Shown: positions 41,335-51,112 of the stretch, one piece after another | How positions within the stretch are numbered: the first letter of the stretch is position 1 | Layout: every line of letters starts with the position of its first letter | NCBI RefSeq assembly: GCF_934561735.1 | Contig: NZ_CAKTGT010000009.1 | Coordinates: 1 to 64,000 of the forward strand | Direction of reading: 5' to 3' | DNA length: 64,000 bases | Source of the DNA: an uncultured Eubacterium sp. | GTDB lineage: Bacteria > Bacillota > Clostridia > Oscillospirales > Acutalibacteraceae | Notes under the pieces: generated by a model | Told to the model about the DNA's origin: nothing | What the model saw: the letters and a program-made list of their open reading frames with translations, nothing else | Databases searched by the model: none | Program-made: the position numbers and the translations under genes

Positions 41335-41377
41335 CCATTGAAGCAAAAAAAGGCATTGTCGTTACGGAGGTGTTTTT

Positions 41378-41758
41378 ATGGCAAGACCAAAAAAACGCAG
41401 ACGCATTTGTGCCTATCCCAAAACAATGGGATTCAGGCCGTTTGGCGATTATGCCGATGTGGTTGATTTGGCCCTCGATGAATATGAGGTAATGCGACTT
41501 ATGGACACGCTCGGATATTCCCAAGAGGAATGTGCAAAGCAGATGGATGTTGCAAGGTCTACAATTGCCGCCATATATGAATCGGCAAGGCTTAAAACCG
41601 CAGATGCTATTATTAACGGAAAGTCACTTGTTATCCACGGCGGAGATGTGGAGCTGTGCAAAAGCTATTCTTTATGTTGCCACAGATGCGGTCAAAAGGC
41701 TTGCATAGATTGTGAGCACGGTACAAATCCGCAGTGCAAGGACAATGTGACTCGATGA
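41378..41758 (+). CDS. DUF134 family DNA-binding protein
   Basis: 126 aa. [23 protein letters not shown] start, then [48 protein letters not shown], a sigma-70 region-4-like helix-turn-helix at about 35-75. C-terminal cysteines [12 protein letters not shown] look metal-binding. DUF134 proteins sit next to metal-cofactor or Mrp/NifX genes in many Clostridia. Here it heads a strong promoter in front of pflB, and might regulate it. Shine-Dalgarno GGAGG. Confidence 0.9.
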   Translation: MARPKKRRRICAYPKTMGFRPFGDYADVVDLALDEYEVMRLMDTLGYSQEECAKQMDVARSTIAAIYESARLKTADAIINGKSLVIHGGDVELCKSYSLCCHRCGQKACIDCEHGTNPQCKDNVTR

Positions 41759-41790
41759 TACAACAAGTAATTTACGGAGGAAAACAAAAC

Positions 41791-44022
41791 ATGGAAGCAT
41801 GGAGAAATTTTAACACCGGCGTATGGTGTGACCAAATCGATGTATCGAACTTCATCAAAATGAACTATACCCCTTATGATGGCGACAGCTCATTCTTGCA
41901 GGGTCCTACAGAGAGAACAGAAAAGACAATGAAGAGAGTTAATGAGCTCCTTATCGAAGAAAACGAAAAGGGCGGCGTACTTGATGTTGATACAGAAAGA
42001 GTACTTTCAATTCTCTCTCACGATGCAGGTTATGTAGTTGACAAGGATACAGATATTATTGTAGGTTTGCAGACAGATGCTCCTCTTAAGAGAGGCGTTT
42101 CACCTTTTGCAGGTCTCAGAAACACAGTTCAGGCTTGTAACGCTTACGGCTATGAACTTTCGGAAAAAATCAAGGATGAGTTCACATACAGAACAACTCA
42201 CAACACAGGTGTATTCCGTGCATACACAGACACAATGAAGGCTGCTCGTCACGCAGGTATTCTTACAGGTCTTCCTGATGCTTATGCTCGTGGCAGAATC
42301 ATCGGTGACTACCGTCGTATTGCTCTTTACGGTATGGATTATCTTATCGAGCAAAAGAAACTTGACAAGAAAAAGATGGGCGAAAGCGAAGTTCTTGATG
42401 AGGATACAATCCACAATCTTGAGGACCTTTCAAAGCAACTCGACTTTATGAATCAGCTCAAGGGTTTGGCTCTTCGTTACGGCTATGATATTTCAAAGCC
42501 TGCTACAACAGCTAAGGAAGCTATCCAGTGGCTCTACTTCGGTTACCTTGGTGCTATCAAGGAGCAAAACGGTGCGGCTAACTCAATCGGCAGAATTGCT
42601 GAATTTATGGATATTTACATTCAGAGAGATATTGAAGAGGGTGTTCTTGACGAAGTTCACGCTCAGGAACTTATCGACGACCTTGTTGTAAAACTCAGAT
42701 TAGTTCGTCACCTTCGTACTCCTGAATACAACGACCTCTTTGCAGGCGACCCTGTATGGGTAACAATGGCTTTGGCAGGTGTTACAGGCGAAGGCAAGCA
42801 CATGGTATCAAAGACTTCATTCCGTGTACTTCAAACTCTTTACAACCTCGGCTCATCTGCAGAACCAAACATCACAGTATTGTGGTCAGACAGACTTCCT
42901 GAAGGCTTCAAGAAGTTCTGTGCTCAGGTTTCTATCGATACAGACTCAATCCAGTATGAGAACGACGATGTTATGAGAAGAATGTACGGCGATGACTATT
43001 CAATCGCTTGCTGCGTATCTGCTATGAAGACAGGTAAGCAAATGCAGTTCTTCGGCGCAAGATGTAACCTTGCAAAGGTTCTCCTTATGGCTCTCAACGG
43101 CGGTAAGGACGAAATCGAAGGTCACCAAATCGCACCTGTAGGCGAAGTATTTGAGGAAAAAGAACTTTCTTATGACGAAGTTTATGCCGCTTACAAGAAG
43201 TATCTTTCATGGATGGCTCGTTTGTATGTAAATACAATGAACATCATCCACTATATGCACGACAAGTATGCTTATGAAAGACTTATGATGTCACTTCACG
43301 ACACAGATGTTGAAAGACTTATGGCTTTCGGTGTATCTGGCTTCTCAGTTGCTATCGACTCACTTTCAGCTATTAAGTATGCAAAGGTTACTCCTGTAAA
43401 GGATGACCGTGGCATTATCACCGACTTTAAGGTAGAGGGCAAGTTCCCTAAGTACGGCAACGATGATGACAGAGCCGACCTTATCGGTAAGGACCTTATC
43501 GAATACTTCTATCACGAACTTTGCAAGACTCCTTGCTATCGTGGTGCAAGACACACATTGTCTATCCTTACAATTACATCAAATGTTATGTACGGCAGAA
43601 AGACAGGTTCAACTCCTGACGGCAGAAAAGCAGGCGAACCGTTTGCTCCGGGTGCAAACCCAATGCACGGCAGAGATTGCGAAGGTGCTTTGGCTTCTCT
43701 CAACTCTGTTGCAAAGCTCAACTATGCTTGCTGCCAAGACGGTATTTCAAACACATTCTCTATCACTCCTGATGCACTCGGTACTGATGAAGATGACAGA
43801 ATTGAGCACCTCACAACTATGCTTGACGGTTACTTCGAGCAGGATGCTCACCACCTCAATGTAAATGTTTTGAACCGTGAAAAGCTTATTGCTGCTATGG
43901 AAGACCCAACCCTTTACCCATCACTTACAATTCGTGTATCGGGTTATGCAGTAAACTTCAACAAGCTTACAAGAGATAAGCAAGAAGAAGTTATTGCCCG
44001 TACATTCCACCAGTCAATGTAA
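41791..44022 (+). CDS. pflB: Formate C-acetyltransferase (pyruvate formate-lyase)
   Basis: 743 aa. Catalytic cysteine pair in [11 protein letters not shown] and glycyl radical site RVSGYAVNF (Gly about 718, 25 residues from the end). It splits pyruvate with CoA to acetyl-CoA and formate, the main anaerobic fermentation step, and needs the PflA activase encoded two genes downstream. ATG 41791 follows GGAGG; the longer reading from 41734 is inside DUF134. Strong codon bias shows high expression. Confidence 0.97.
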   Translation: MEAWRNFNTGVWCDQIDVSNFIKMNYTPYDGDSSFLQGPTERTEKTMKRVNELLIEENEKGGVLDVDTERVLSILSHDAGYVVDKDTDIIVGLQTDAPLKRGVSPFAGLRNTVQACNAYGYELSEKIKDEFTYRTTHNTGVFRAYTDTMKAARHAGILTGLPDAYARGRIIGDYRRIALYGMDYLIEQKKLDKKKMGESEVLDEDTIHNLEDLSKQLDFMNQLKGLALRYGYDISKPATTAKEAIQWLYFGYLGAIKEQNGAANSIGRIAEFMDIYIQRDIEEGVLDEVHAQELIDDLVVKLRLVRHLRTPEYNDLFAGDPVWVTMALAGVTGEGKHMVSKTSFRVLQTLYNLGSSAEPNITVLWSDRLPEGFKKFCAQVSIDTDSIQYENDDVMRRMYGDDYSIACCVSAMKTGKQMQFFGARCNLAKVLLMALNGGKDEIEGHQIAPVGEVFEEKELSYDEVYAAYKKYLSWMARLYVNTMNIIHYMHDKYAYERLMMSLHDTDVERLMAFGVSGFSVAIDSLSAIKYAKVTPVKDDRGIITDFKVEGKFPKYGNDDDRADLIGKDLIEYFYHELCKTPCYRGARHTLSILTITSNVMYGRKTGSTPDGRKAGEPFAPGANPMHGRDCEGALASLNSVAKLNYACCQDGISNTFSITPDALGTDEDDRIEHLTTMLDGYFEQDAHHLNVNVLNREKLIAAMEDPTLYPSLTIRVSGYAVNFNKLTRDKQEEVIARTFHQSM

Positions 44023-44054
44023 AATCTTGATAAATGGCTTAAAATGTGCCGAAA

Positions 44055-44087
44055 AAAGTCCCTGTTTCGTTACAGGGACTTTATTTT
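44055..44087 (+). terminator. Terminator after pflB
   Basis: Perfect 11-bp stem AAAGTCCCTGT / ACAGGGACTTT with TTCGTT loop and T-rich tail. Confidence 0.85.
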
Positions 44088-44138
44088 AAATCTGAATTGT
44101 GTTATTATATATCCAATATAAAAATTGCGGAGAGTATT

Positions 44139-44699
44139 ATGGAATTACAAAAGGGCAGACCTGCCGATGTGACAGGCAGAGAAGAAAAAGAAATCAGAGT
44201 TTATGACCTCTTGGATAAACTCGGAATAGAATATTATCGCACCGACCACGAAGAAGCAAATACTATGGAAAAGTGTAACGAAATTGATAAGGTTTTGGGC
44301 ACAATCATTTGCAAAAATTTGTTTTTGTGCAACCGTCAAAAAACAGATTTTTATATGCTTATGATGCCGGGCGACAAGGTGTTTAAAACAAAGGACATCA
44401 CAAAACAACTCGGTTGTTCAAGGCTTTCGTTTGCCACTCCCGATTTTATGGAAGAATTTTTGGATATAAAGCCGGGTGCTGTTTCAATTATGGGGTTGAT
44501 GAACGATAAGAATAACCGTGTTCAACTTGTCATCGACCGCCCTGTTGTTGAAAGCGAAACTCTCGGTTGTCATCCTTGCGTGTGCACTTCATCACTCAAA
44601 ATGCAAACCAAAGATGTGCTTGAAAAGTTTTTGCCGGCAGTACATCACGAGCCGATAATTGTAGATATGCCTGATTATGAGGAGGAAAATAATGGCTAA
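44139..44699 (+). CDS. Prolyl-tRNA deacylase-like protein (ProX/YbaK family)
   Basis: 186 aa. YbaK/ProX fold: YDLLDKLGIEYYRTDHEEANTMEKCNEIDKVLGTIICKNLFLCNRQKTDFYMLMMPGDKVFKTKDITKQLG and GAVSIMGLMNDKNNRVQLVIDRPVVESETLGCHPCVCTSSL. Hydrolyses mischarged Ala-tRNA(Pro) in trans. ATG 44139 follows GCGGAGAG. It overlaps pflA by 8 bases; the link with pfl seems to be only shared transcription. Confidence 0.9.
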   Translation: MELQKGRPADVTGREEKEIRVYDLLDKLGIEYYRTDHEEANTMEKCNEIDKVLGTIICKNLFLCNRQKTDFYMLMMPGDKVFKTKDITKQLGCSRLSFATPDFMEEFLDIKPGAVSIMGLMNDKNNRVQLVIDRPVVESETLGCHPCVCTSSLKMQTKDVLEKFLPAVHHEPIIVDMPDYEEENNG

Positions 44700-45408
44700 C
44701 ATTCATTCATTTGAGTCGCTTGCCGCTGTTGACGGCGAGGGATTGAGATTTGATATATTTTTTACGGGTTGCCCGTTGAGATGCGCTTATTGTCATAATC
44801 CTGACACTTGGCACAAGGGCGAAATTGATATGGAAGCGCCTGAAGTTTTTGCGAAGGTTAGACGATACAAACCGTATTTCAAGAACGGCGGAGGCGTAAC
44901 TTTTTCTGGTGGCGAACCGCTTTTGAACGCAAAGTTCATCAACGAGATTTATCCGCTTCTCAAAACGGAGGAAATCGGCTATTGCCTCGACACATCGGGT
45001 TCTGTTGAACTCACGGATGAGGTCAAAACTGCGATTGACAATGCTGATATGATTATCCTTGACATTAAGTTTTACGAGCCTGAAGCATACAAAAAATGGA
45101 CAAAGGGCAATTTTGCGCTTCCCGAGGCTATCGGCAGATACGCTTCCGAAAAAGGCAAGAGATTGTGGCTTCGTACCGTTGTTGTGCCGGGTATAAACGA
45201 TACCGAGGCGGATATGGATGCGTATGCGGAATACACAAAGCAGTTCAAGTTTGAAAAATACGAATTGCTTGCGTTCCACACAATGGGCTTCTTCAAGTAT
45301 GAAGAAAGCGGAATCGAAAATCCGTTGAAAGATTATAAAGCGCTTGATAAGGGCAGATTGATTGAATTGCAAAATTATTTGAACGAAAAAATCAAGAACT
45401 CTAACTAA
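44692..45408 (+). CDS. pflA: Pyruvate formate-lyase-activating radical SAM enzyme
   Basis: 238 aa. [4Fe-4S] motif TGCPLRCAYCHNPDTW (CxxxCxxC) binds the cluster and SAM; VTFSGGEPLLNAKF and LDTSGSVELTDEV follow as in PflA. It makes the glycyl radical on PflB. ATG 44692 is behind GAGGAGG and overlaps the ProX stop. Its terminator follows the stop. Confidence 0.96.
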   Translation: MANIHSFESLAAVDGEGLRFDIFFTGCPLRCAYCHNPDTWHKGEIDMEAPEVFAKVRRYKPYFKNGGGVTFSGGEPLLNAKFINEIYPLLKTEEIGYCLDTSGSVELTDEVKTAIDNADMIILDIKFYEPEAYKKWTKGNFALPEAIGRYASEKGKRLWLRTVVVPGINDTEADMDAYAEYTKQFKFEKYELLAFHTMGFFKYEESGIENPLKDYKALDKGRLIELQNYLNEKIKNSN

Positions 45409-45409
45409 A

Positions 45410-45447
45410 AAAACCGCTGTGATGCGTTTGCACCACGGCGGTTTTCG
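45410..45447. terminator. Bidirectional terminator between pflA and GH13 gene
   Basis: Stem starting AAAACCGC / GCGGTTTT with a weak inner part, shared by the two convergent genes. Confidence 0.7.
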
Positions 45448-45448
45448 T

Positions 45449-47350
45449 TTATTTTACCTTGTAAATGTTGCCCTCAAACGGCTTCAAAATGTCGGTTTTG
45501 TTTTCGTTTGTGGAAAGAATTAAATCGTAATTATAGATATTCGTTGGCTTTGGTTGCGGTGTTTTGCCGAGGTTAAGCTCAACATAATACTTTTCGCCCT
45601 CGTACTCTCTGAAATAGCAGTAAACGGGTGATTTGTTTGCCTTTGCAGGGGTGAAATCGCCGTAAACGAGAACTTTTGTTTCCTTGCGGAGCTTAATTGC
45701 TTTTTTGAAGAAATTGAGCACGCTGTCGGCTCTGCTTGCTTCGTCCTCTGCGTTGTAGCGTCTGTAATCGTCGCATACTTTAAGCCACGGCTTGCCGGCA
45801 GTAAATCCTGCGTTTTCGCTGTCACTCCATTGGAACGGACTTCTTGCGTTATCTCTTGAACCGATTGCGGCAAGTTTGAAATATTTTTCTTTATCCTTGC
45901 CTTTTTCAACCGCTTCTTTGTAGAAATTAACGGATTGCACATCGTTCATTTCGTCAATGGAATTGAAGTTTACATTGCCCATTGCGAGCTCTTGACCTTG
46001 GTAAACATACGGAGTGCCGCGGAGTGTCATTTCGATAAGTGCACAAACCTTTGCTATTTCCTCACGGTACGCACCTGTTCTGTCGGTTCTTGAAACTACT
46101 CTCGGATTGTCGTGATTTTCAAAGAAAACAGCCGGCCAACAATGGTTTGTGTAGCCTGTTTGGAACACTTCAAAACTTTTCATCACCTTGTACATATCCT
46201 GCTCGTAATGGTCGTATGCGGTGTGACCCTGATTTGCCAAAAAGTCAAAGTTGAACACGGTGTCGAGTTCGCCTCTGAAATCTGCGGTGAGCATTTTGTC
46301 CATTTCGATTCCTGCTCCGCCGCATTCACCGACGGTGTAAACATCGTAGTTGCCGAATGTTTTTTCTCTCATTTCGTGCAAAAATTCGTGCAGACGCGGA
46401 CCGTAAAAATAGTATTCCGCACCTTTGAACCCTGTGAGCGTACCCAAAAATGCGTTTGCTTCAGGAAGACCTTGAGTTTTACTGATGAAGTTGATAACAT
46501 CCATTCTGAATCCGTCAACGCCCTTGTCGAGCCACCACAACATCATTTCGTAAACGCTTTGGCGAACTTTCTCGTTTTCCCAGTTCAAGTCCATTTGCTT
46601 TTTCGTGAACAGGTGAAGTGCCCATTGGTTGAGATTTTCGTAGTAGTTCCACGCAGACCCCTTGAAAAGAGAAATCCAGTTGTTCGGCGGAGTTATGCCT
46701 TTGTCGGTTGCGTCACGCCATATGTAGTAATCGTGATACGGATTGTCCTTGCTCTTCAGTGCTTCTTGAAACCATTTGTGCTCATCGGATGTGTGGTTTA
46801 CAACAAGGTCGATGATAAGCCTCATGCCTCTTGCGTGAATTTCGTCAAGCAACTTGTCAAAATCCTCCATAGTGCCGAATTCTGCCATAATTTTTTGGTA
46901 ATCACGGATGTCGTAGCCGTTGTCGTCATTCGGACTGTCGTAAAACGGACTGCACCAAATTGCCGTAACGCCTAAATCCTGTAAATAGTCGAGCTTTTGG
47001 CGAATGCCGTTCAAATCGCCTATGCCGTCGCCGTTGCTGTCATAAAACGAGCGTGGATATATTTGGTAAATAACGGCTTCTTTCCACCACTTTTCGGTCA
47101 ATTTACCTTGGTCGGTGATAACTTCGTCTTTTTCGAGATTGAGCATATCGCAAACCATTTGCACGGTCTTTTTGTCAAGTAACCCGGCTGTTGCGGTTGT
47201 GAGTGTTTTGAATTTCAGTTTGCCCATAATCCCCGAATTGATTAAATCTGTCGGCAAACGCAAAACGAGAAAGAGTTTTTCTATAATATCTTTTGCCATA
47301 GGGTTAACCATGGCGTCTTTTAATGTTGTGTTTGGCGTGATTTTTATCAT
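45449..47350 (-). CDS. GH13 alpha-glucosidase (oligo-1,6-glucosidase type) with N-terminal helical extension
   Basis: 633 aa. The catalytic barrel starts at about residue 86 (KEAVIYQIYPRSFYDSNGDGIGDL). VVNHTSDEHKWF, nucleophile GVDGFRMDVINF, acid/base YTVGECGG, and FFENHDNPRVVSRTDR are the four GH13 regions; the subfamily matches alpha-glucosidases splitting short isomalto- or malto-oligosaccharides. The first about 85 residues (SGIMGKLKFKTLTTATAGLL) are a helical extension rare in this family. No signal peptide, so cytosolic. Good Shine-Dalgarno AAAAGGGGGG. Confidence 0.92.
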   Translation of the reverse strand: MIKITPNTTLKDAMVNPMAKDIIEKLFLVLRLPTDLINSGIMGKLKFKTLTTATAGLLDKKTVQMVCDMLNLEKDEVITDQGKLTEKWWKEAVIYQIYPRSFYDSNGDGIGDLNGIRQKLDYLQDLGVTAIWCSPFYDSPNDDNGYDIRDYQKIMAEFGTMEDFDKLLDEIHARGMRLIIDLVVNHTSDEHKWFQEALKSKDNPYHDYYIWRDATDKGITPPNNWISLFKGSAWNYYENLNQWALHLFTKKQMDLNWENEKVRQSVYEMMLWWLDKGVDGFRMDVINFISKTQGLPEANAFLGTLTGFKGAEYYFYGPRLHEFLHEMREKTFGNYDVYTVGECGGAGIEMDKMLTADFRGELDTVFNFDFLANQGHTAYDHYEQDMYKVMKSFEVFQTGYTNHCWPAVFFENHDNPRVVSRTDRTGAYREEIAKVCALIEMTLRGTPYVYQGQELAMGNVNFNSIDEMNDVQSVNFYKEAVEKGKDKEKYFKLAAIGSRDNARSPFQWSDSENAGFTAGKPWLKVCDDYRRYNAEDEASRADSVLNFFKKAIKLRKETKVLVYGDFTPAKANKSPVYCYFREYEGEKYYVELNLGKTPQPKPTNIYNYDLILSTNENKTDILKPFEGNIYKVK

Positions 47351-47498
47351 GCCGACACCCCCCTTTTATAAATTGTATATTTTATACATCTTTATAGTAG
47401 CACACGGCAATGCTCATTTCAAGAGTGATGTAAATAAGCACTCGGAGTGTTCAAATGCTAACAAAATATGAATTTTAATTATTTTTTTGAAAAAAGTG

Positions 47499-47525
47499 TT
47501 GACAAATGAACTTTTGGGATATAAT
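47499..47525 (+). promoter_or_regulatory. Promoter of the hrcA heat-shock operon
   Basis: -35 TTGACA (47499-47504) and overlapping TATAAT boxes at 47520 and 47525 (spacers 15 and 20). The best -10 cannot be fixed by eye. The CIRCE operator starts 14 bases downstream. Confidence 0.65.
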
Positions 47526-47538
47526 ATAATAAATGTAG

Positions 47539-47565
47539 TTAGCACTCAGGCACAAAGAGTGCTAA
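47539..47565 (+). promoter_or_regulatory. CIRCE operator (HrcA-binding site)
   Basis: Perfect TTAGCACTC, 9 bases, GAGTGCTAA at 47539-47565, upstream of hrcA. HrcA with GroEL represses the operon under normal growth and lets go on heat stress. It is the only full CIRCE found in the window. Confidence 0.95.
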
Positions 47566-47585
47566 AGCAAAAAGGAGGAGTTAAG

Positions 47586-48623
47586 ATGATCGGCAACAGA
47601 CGGTCGGATATATTGAATTTGATAATAAATCATTATATCCAAACAGGCGAGCCTATGGGTTCAAAAACATTGTGTCAGTTGCTCCCTTATGCAGTTTCCT
47701 CCGCTACAATACGAAATGAGATGGCGGCACTCGGTGAACTTGGATTTTTGCAACAGCGTCACACGTCGGGCGGCAGAATTCCGACAAAGGCTTCTTACAG
47801 ATATTATGTAGATAATTTGCTTGTGCCAAAGCCGCTTACACCGTTTGAAAAGCAAAAGATTAATCAGGTACTCAGCGTAAATGCGTCCGACCCCGAAAGA
47901 TTGCTTGCGGATGCGGCAAAACTTTTGGCTGACGCAACGGGTTGCACATCATTCTTTTCAACGGTTAAGGATGAATACGATTGCGTTCAGGGCGCGGATT
48001 TGATTCCTGCGGGCGAGAAAAAAGCGATGCTTGTTATGCTCACCGTCGGCGGCAAGATTAAATCTTCGGTTATTCAAATGCCGTGCAGAATAGATGACAA
48101 TTTCAGGCGGCTGTTTTATGTGCTTGCAAGGGAATTTTTCATCGGTGTTCCCGTGAACGAAATCAATATGTCGCTCATTCAGTCAACCGCACCGGTGCTC
48201 CGTGACAGATTGTTTGATATGTTGCCTGTGCTATCGTCGTTTTGTTCTCTTTGCAAAGAGGCAAGCGAGGGCACGCTCCAAATTTACGGTCAAAACAATT
48301 TGCTCACGCAGGAGGAGTTCGGTGAGTCGGTATTCGGGCTTCTTACATTCCTTGCGGAAAAGACGAAACTTGAGGAAATGCTTACAAGCATTGCAAACAG
48401 TAACATTCAAAGCGTTCTTTTCCTCGGAGAAGAAAATCCCGTATATGAGCTTAAAAACACCGCAATGGCTGTTGCAAAGTTTAAGTATTATGACGATCAG
48501 CTTGCAACGCTCGGTATTATAGGCTCACTCAGAATCGATTATAGTTCTATTCTCCCGAGAATAGATTATATAGTTAAAACCTGTTCTAATTTGTTAAAGG
48601 AGGGTGGAGTTATTTATGAGTAA
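47586..48623 (+). CDS. hrcA: Heat-inducible transcription repressor HrcA
   Basis: 345 aa. N-terminal winged helix (NRRSDILNLIINHYIQTGEPMGSKTLCQLLPYAVSSATIRNEMAALGELGFLQQRHTSGGRIPTKASYRYYVD) and the GAF-like domain. Binds CIRCE 20 bases upstream, so the operon regulates itself. ATG 47586 follows AAAAGGAGGAG; the reading from 47487 lies across promoter and operator. Followed by grpE, dnaK and dnaJ; grpE starts 8 bases before its stop. Confidence 0.96.
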   Translation: MIGNRRSDILNLIINHYIQTGEPMGSKTLCQLLPYAVSSATIRNEMAALGELGFLQQRHTSGGRIPTKASYRYYVDNLLVPKPLTPFEKQKINQVLSVNASDPERLLADAAKLLADATGCTSFFSTVKDEYDCVQGADLIPAGEKKAMLVMLTVGGKIKSSVIQMPCRIDDNFRRLFYVLAREFFIGVPVNEINMSLIQSTAPVLRDRLFDMLPVLSSFCSLCKEASEGTLQIYGQNNLLTQEEFGESVFGLLTFLAEKTKLEEMLTSIANSNIQSVLFLGEENPVYELKNTAMAVAKFKYYDDQLATLGIIGSLRIDYSSILPRIDYIVKTCSNLLKEGGVIYE

Positions 48624-49149
48624 AAAAGAAACAAAACCGGAAAAAAATACAGAACAAGAAACGGTAAACGAAGCAGAAGATACCGCAGTTGATACAGAGG
48701 TTGAAGAAAAGAAAGAACCTACAGTTGAAGATCAGCTTGCGGATATGAAAAAACAGCTTGCCTACACGGCGGCGGAATATGCAAATTTCAGAGCGAGATC
48801 GGCAAAGGAAAAGGAGCAAACCTATTCCAATGCAAAGGGCAATGTAATTGCCGAGATTTTGCCTGTTATTGATAACCTTGAAAGAGCAATCAATCAAGAC
48901 GGCGAAGATTTTGAGGCACTCAAAAAAGGTGTTGAAATGACGCTTGACGGTTTGATGACAACTCTTTCAAAAATCGGCGTTGAATCTTACGGCGAAAGCG
49001 GTGACAGCTTTGACCCAAATCTTCATCACGCAGTTATGCATATTGATGATGACGGGCTTGAAGAAAATGTAATCGTTGATGTATTCCAAAAGGGATATAA
49101 GATCGGCGACCGAGTTATCAGACCGGCTATGGTAAAAACAGCCAACTGA
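48616..49149 (+). CDS. grpE: Nucleotide exchange factor GrpE
   Basis: 177 aa. A charged N-terminal tail (KKETKPEKNTEQETVNEAEDTAVD), long coiled coil (EDQLADMKKQLAYTAAEYANFRARSAKEKEQTYSNAKGNVIAEILPVIDNLERAIN) and C-terminal beta part ending EGYKIGDRVIRPAMVKTAN-like (QKGYKIGDRVIRPAMV). Exchanges ADP on DnaK. ATG 48616 is 6 bases after GGAG. Confidence 0.95.
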   Translation: MSKKETKPEKNTEQETVNEAEDTAVDTEVEEKKEPTVEDQLADMKKQLAYTAAEYANFRARSAKEKEQTYSNAKGNVIAEILPVIDNLERAINQDGEDFEALKKGVEMTLDGLMTTLSKIGVESYGESGDSFDPNLHHAVMHIDDDGLEENVIVDVFQKGYKIGDRVIRPAMVKTAN

Positions 49150-49194
49150 TAACAAATCAAATCAGTAATTATTCAGAAAAGGAGATATTTTATT

Positions 49195-51042
49195 ATGGGA
49201 AAGATTATCGGTATTGACTTAGGTACAACAAACAGCTGCGTATCCGTTATCGAAGGCGGTGAACCGGTTGTTATTTCTAACGCAGAGGGTGCAAGAACAA
49301 CTCCTTCTGTTGTAGCATTCACAAAGGACGGCGAAAGAATGGTAGGCGCTGTTGCAAAGCGTCAGGCTATTACAAACCCGGACAAAACAATTTCATCAAT
49401 CAAAAGACATATGGGTTCTGATTACAAGGTAAACATTGACGGCAAGGATTACACTCCTCAGGAAATTTCGTCAATCATCCTTCAAAAGCTTAAAGGCGAT
49501 GCAGAAGCTTACCTTGGTCAAAAGGTAACAGAGGCTGTTATCACGGTTCCTGCATATTTTACAGACTCACAGCGTCAGGCAACAAAGGACGCCGGCAAAA
49601 TCGCAGGTCTTGATGTAAAGAGAATTATCAACGAGCCTACAGCTGCCGCTTTGGCTTTCGGTATTGACAAGGAAGACGACCAAAAGGTTATGGTTTACGA
49701 CCTCGGCGGCGGTACATTCGATGTATCTATCATCGAAATGGGCGACGGCGTTCAGGAAGTTCTTGCAACAGCAGGTAACAACCACCTTGGCGGTGATGAT
49801 TTTGATAAGAAGATTATGGATTGGCTTGTTGCAGACTTTAAGGCACAAAACGGCATCGACCTTTCAACAGATAAGATGGCTATGCAGCGTGTTAAGGAAG
49901 CCGCAGAAAAAGCAAAGATTGACCTTTCCGGTATGACTCAGGCTCAAATTTCACTTCCGTTCATCACAGCAGATGCAACAGGCCCTAAGCACCTTGAAGC
50001 AACTCTTACAAGAGCAAAGTTTAACGAAATGACAGCAGACCTTGTTGAAGCAACAATGGGTCCTGTTCGTCAGGCAATGAAGGATTCGGGTCTTTCAATG
50101 AACGACCTTGACAAGATTCTCCTTGTCGGCGGTTCAACCCGTATTCCTGCTGTTCAGGAAGCTATCAAGAAGTTCTCGGGCAAAGAACCTTTCAAGGGCA
50201 TTAACCCTGATGAATGTGTTGCTATGGGTGCCGCAATTCAGGGCGGTGTTCTCAACAACGATGTTGACGGCTTGGTACTTCTTGATGTTACACCTCTTTC
50301 ACTCGGTATCGAAACAATGGGCGGTGTAAACACAGTTATTATTGAGCGTAACACAACAATTCCTACAAAGAAATCACAGATTTTCTCAACAGCCGCAGAC
50401 AACCAAACTTCTGTTGAAGTTCATGTTCTTCAGGGTGAGAGAGAATTTGCAAAGGATAACAAAACTCTCGGTATGTTCCACCTTGACGGTATTATGCCGG
50501 CTCGCCGTGGTGTTCCGCAGATTGAAGTTACATTCGATATTGATGAAAACGGTATCGTTCATGTAAGCGCTAAGGACCTCGGCACAGGCAAGGAGCAGAA
50601 TATCTCTATCACAGCTTCTTCAAATATGTCAAAGGACGATATTGACAAGGCTGTAAGAGAAGCAGAGCAGTTTGCAGAAGAAGATAAGAAGAAGAGAGAA
50701 GCCGTTGACATCCGCAACAATGCAGACCAGATGGTATATCAAACAGAAAAGATGCTTTCCGAAGATGCAGACAAGTTCTCGGCAGATGACAAGACTGCTC
50801 TTGAAACAAAACTCAACGACCTTAAGGAAGCTTTGAAGGGCGACGACACAGACGCTATCAAGGCAAAGCAGGAGGATCTCACAAACAAGTTCTATGAGGT
50901 ATCTCAAAAGGTTTATGAAGCTGCTCAGGCAGCACAGAATGCTCAGGCAGGTGCTCAGCAGCAGGCAGACCCTAATGCACAGCAGCAGGGCGGCAATGCA
51001 GGTTATACAGATGCCGATTATACAGAGGTTGACGATAACTGA
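49195..51042 (+). CDS. dnaK: Chaperone DnaK (Hsp70)
   Basis: 615 aa. Hsp70 signature [37 protein letters not shown], and [20 protein letters not shown]; substrate-binding domain follows and the C-terminal tail is rich in Gln, Ala and Gly ([13 protein letters not shown]). ATP-driven folding chaperone with DnaJ and GrpE. AAGGAGATA Shine-Dalgarno. Codon use is strongly biased, indicating high expression. Confidence 0.98.
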   Translation: MGKIIGIDLGTTNSCVSVIEGGEPVVISNAEGARTTPSVVAFTKDGERMVGAVAKRQAITNPDKTISSIKRHMGSDYKVNIDGKDYTPQEISSIILQKLKGDAEAYLGQKVTEAVITVPAYFTDSQRQATKDAGKIAGLDVKRIINEPTAAALAFGIDKEDDQKVMVYDLGGGTFDVSIIEMGDGVQEVLATAGNNHLGGDDFDKKIMDWLVADFKAQNGIDLSTDKMAMQRVKEAAEKAKIDLSGMTQAQISLPFITADATGPKHLEATLTRAKFNEMTADLVEATMGPVRQAMKDSGLSMNDLDKILLVGGSTRIPAVQEAIKKFSGKEPFKGINPDECVAMGAAIQGGVLNNDVDGLVLLDVTPLSLGIETMGGVNTVIIERNTTIPTKKSQIFSTAADNQTSVEVHVLQGEREFAKDNKTLGMFHLDGIMPARRGVPQIEVTFDIDENGIVHVSAKDLGTGKEQNISITASSNMSKDDIDKAVREAEQFAEEDKKKREAVDIRNNADQMVYQTEKMLSEDADKFSADDKTALETKLNDLKEALKGDDTDAIKAKQEDLTNKFYEVSQKVYEAAQAAQNAQAGAQQQADPNAQQQGGNAGYTDADYTEVDDN

Positions 51043-51056
51043 TACAAATACTAATA

Positions 51057-51084
51057 GAATGGGGCGGCGTTTGTCCGCCCATTC
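51057..51084 (+). other. Intercistronic hairpin between dnaK and dnaJ
   Basis: GAATGGGGCGG / CCGCCCATTC arms (one bulged G) around CGTTTGT. No T-run follows, so it is more likely an RNA stabiliser or partial attenuator that lowers dnaJ relative to dnaK. Confidence 0.6.
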
Positions 51085-51112
51085 TGTGATATAATAGGAG
51101 GGCAATCAATTT

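Noticed and set aside
47431..47450. Second CIRCE-like site (AAGCACTCGGAGTGT)
   Set aside because: Half-sites lack the 9-base spacer and the outer bases; only the site at 47539 is a true CIRCE.
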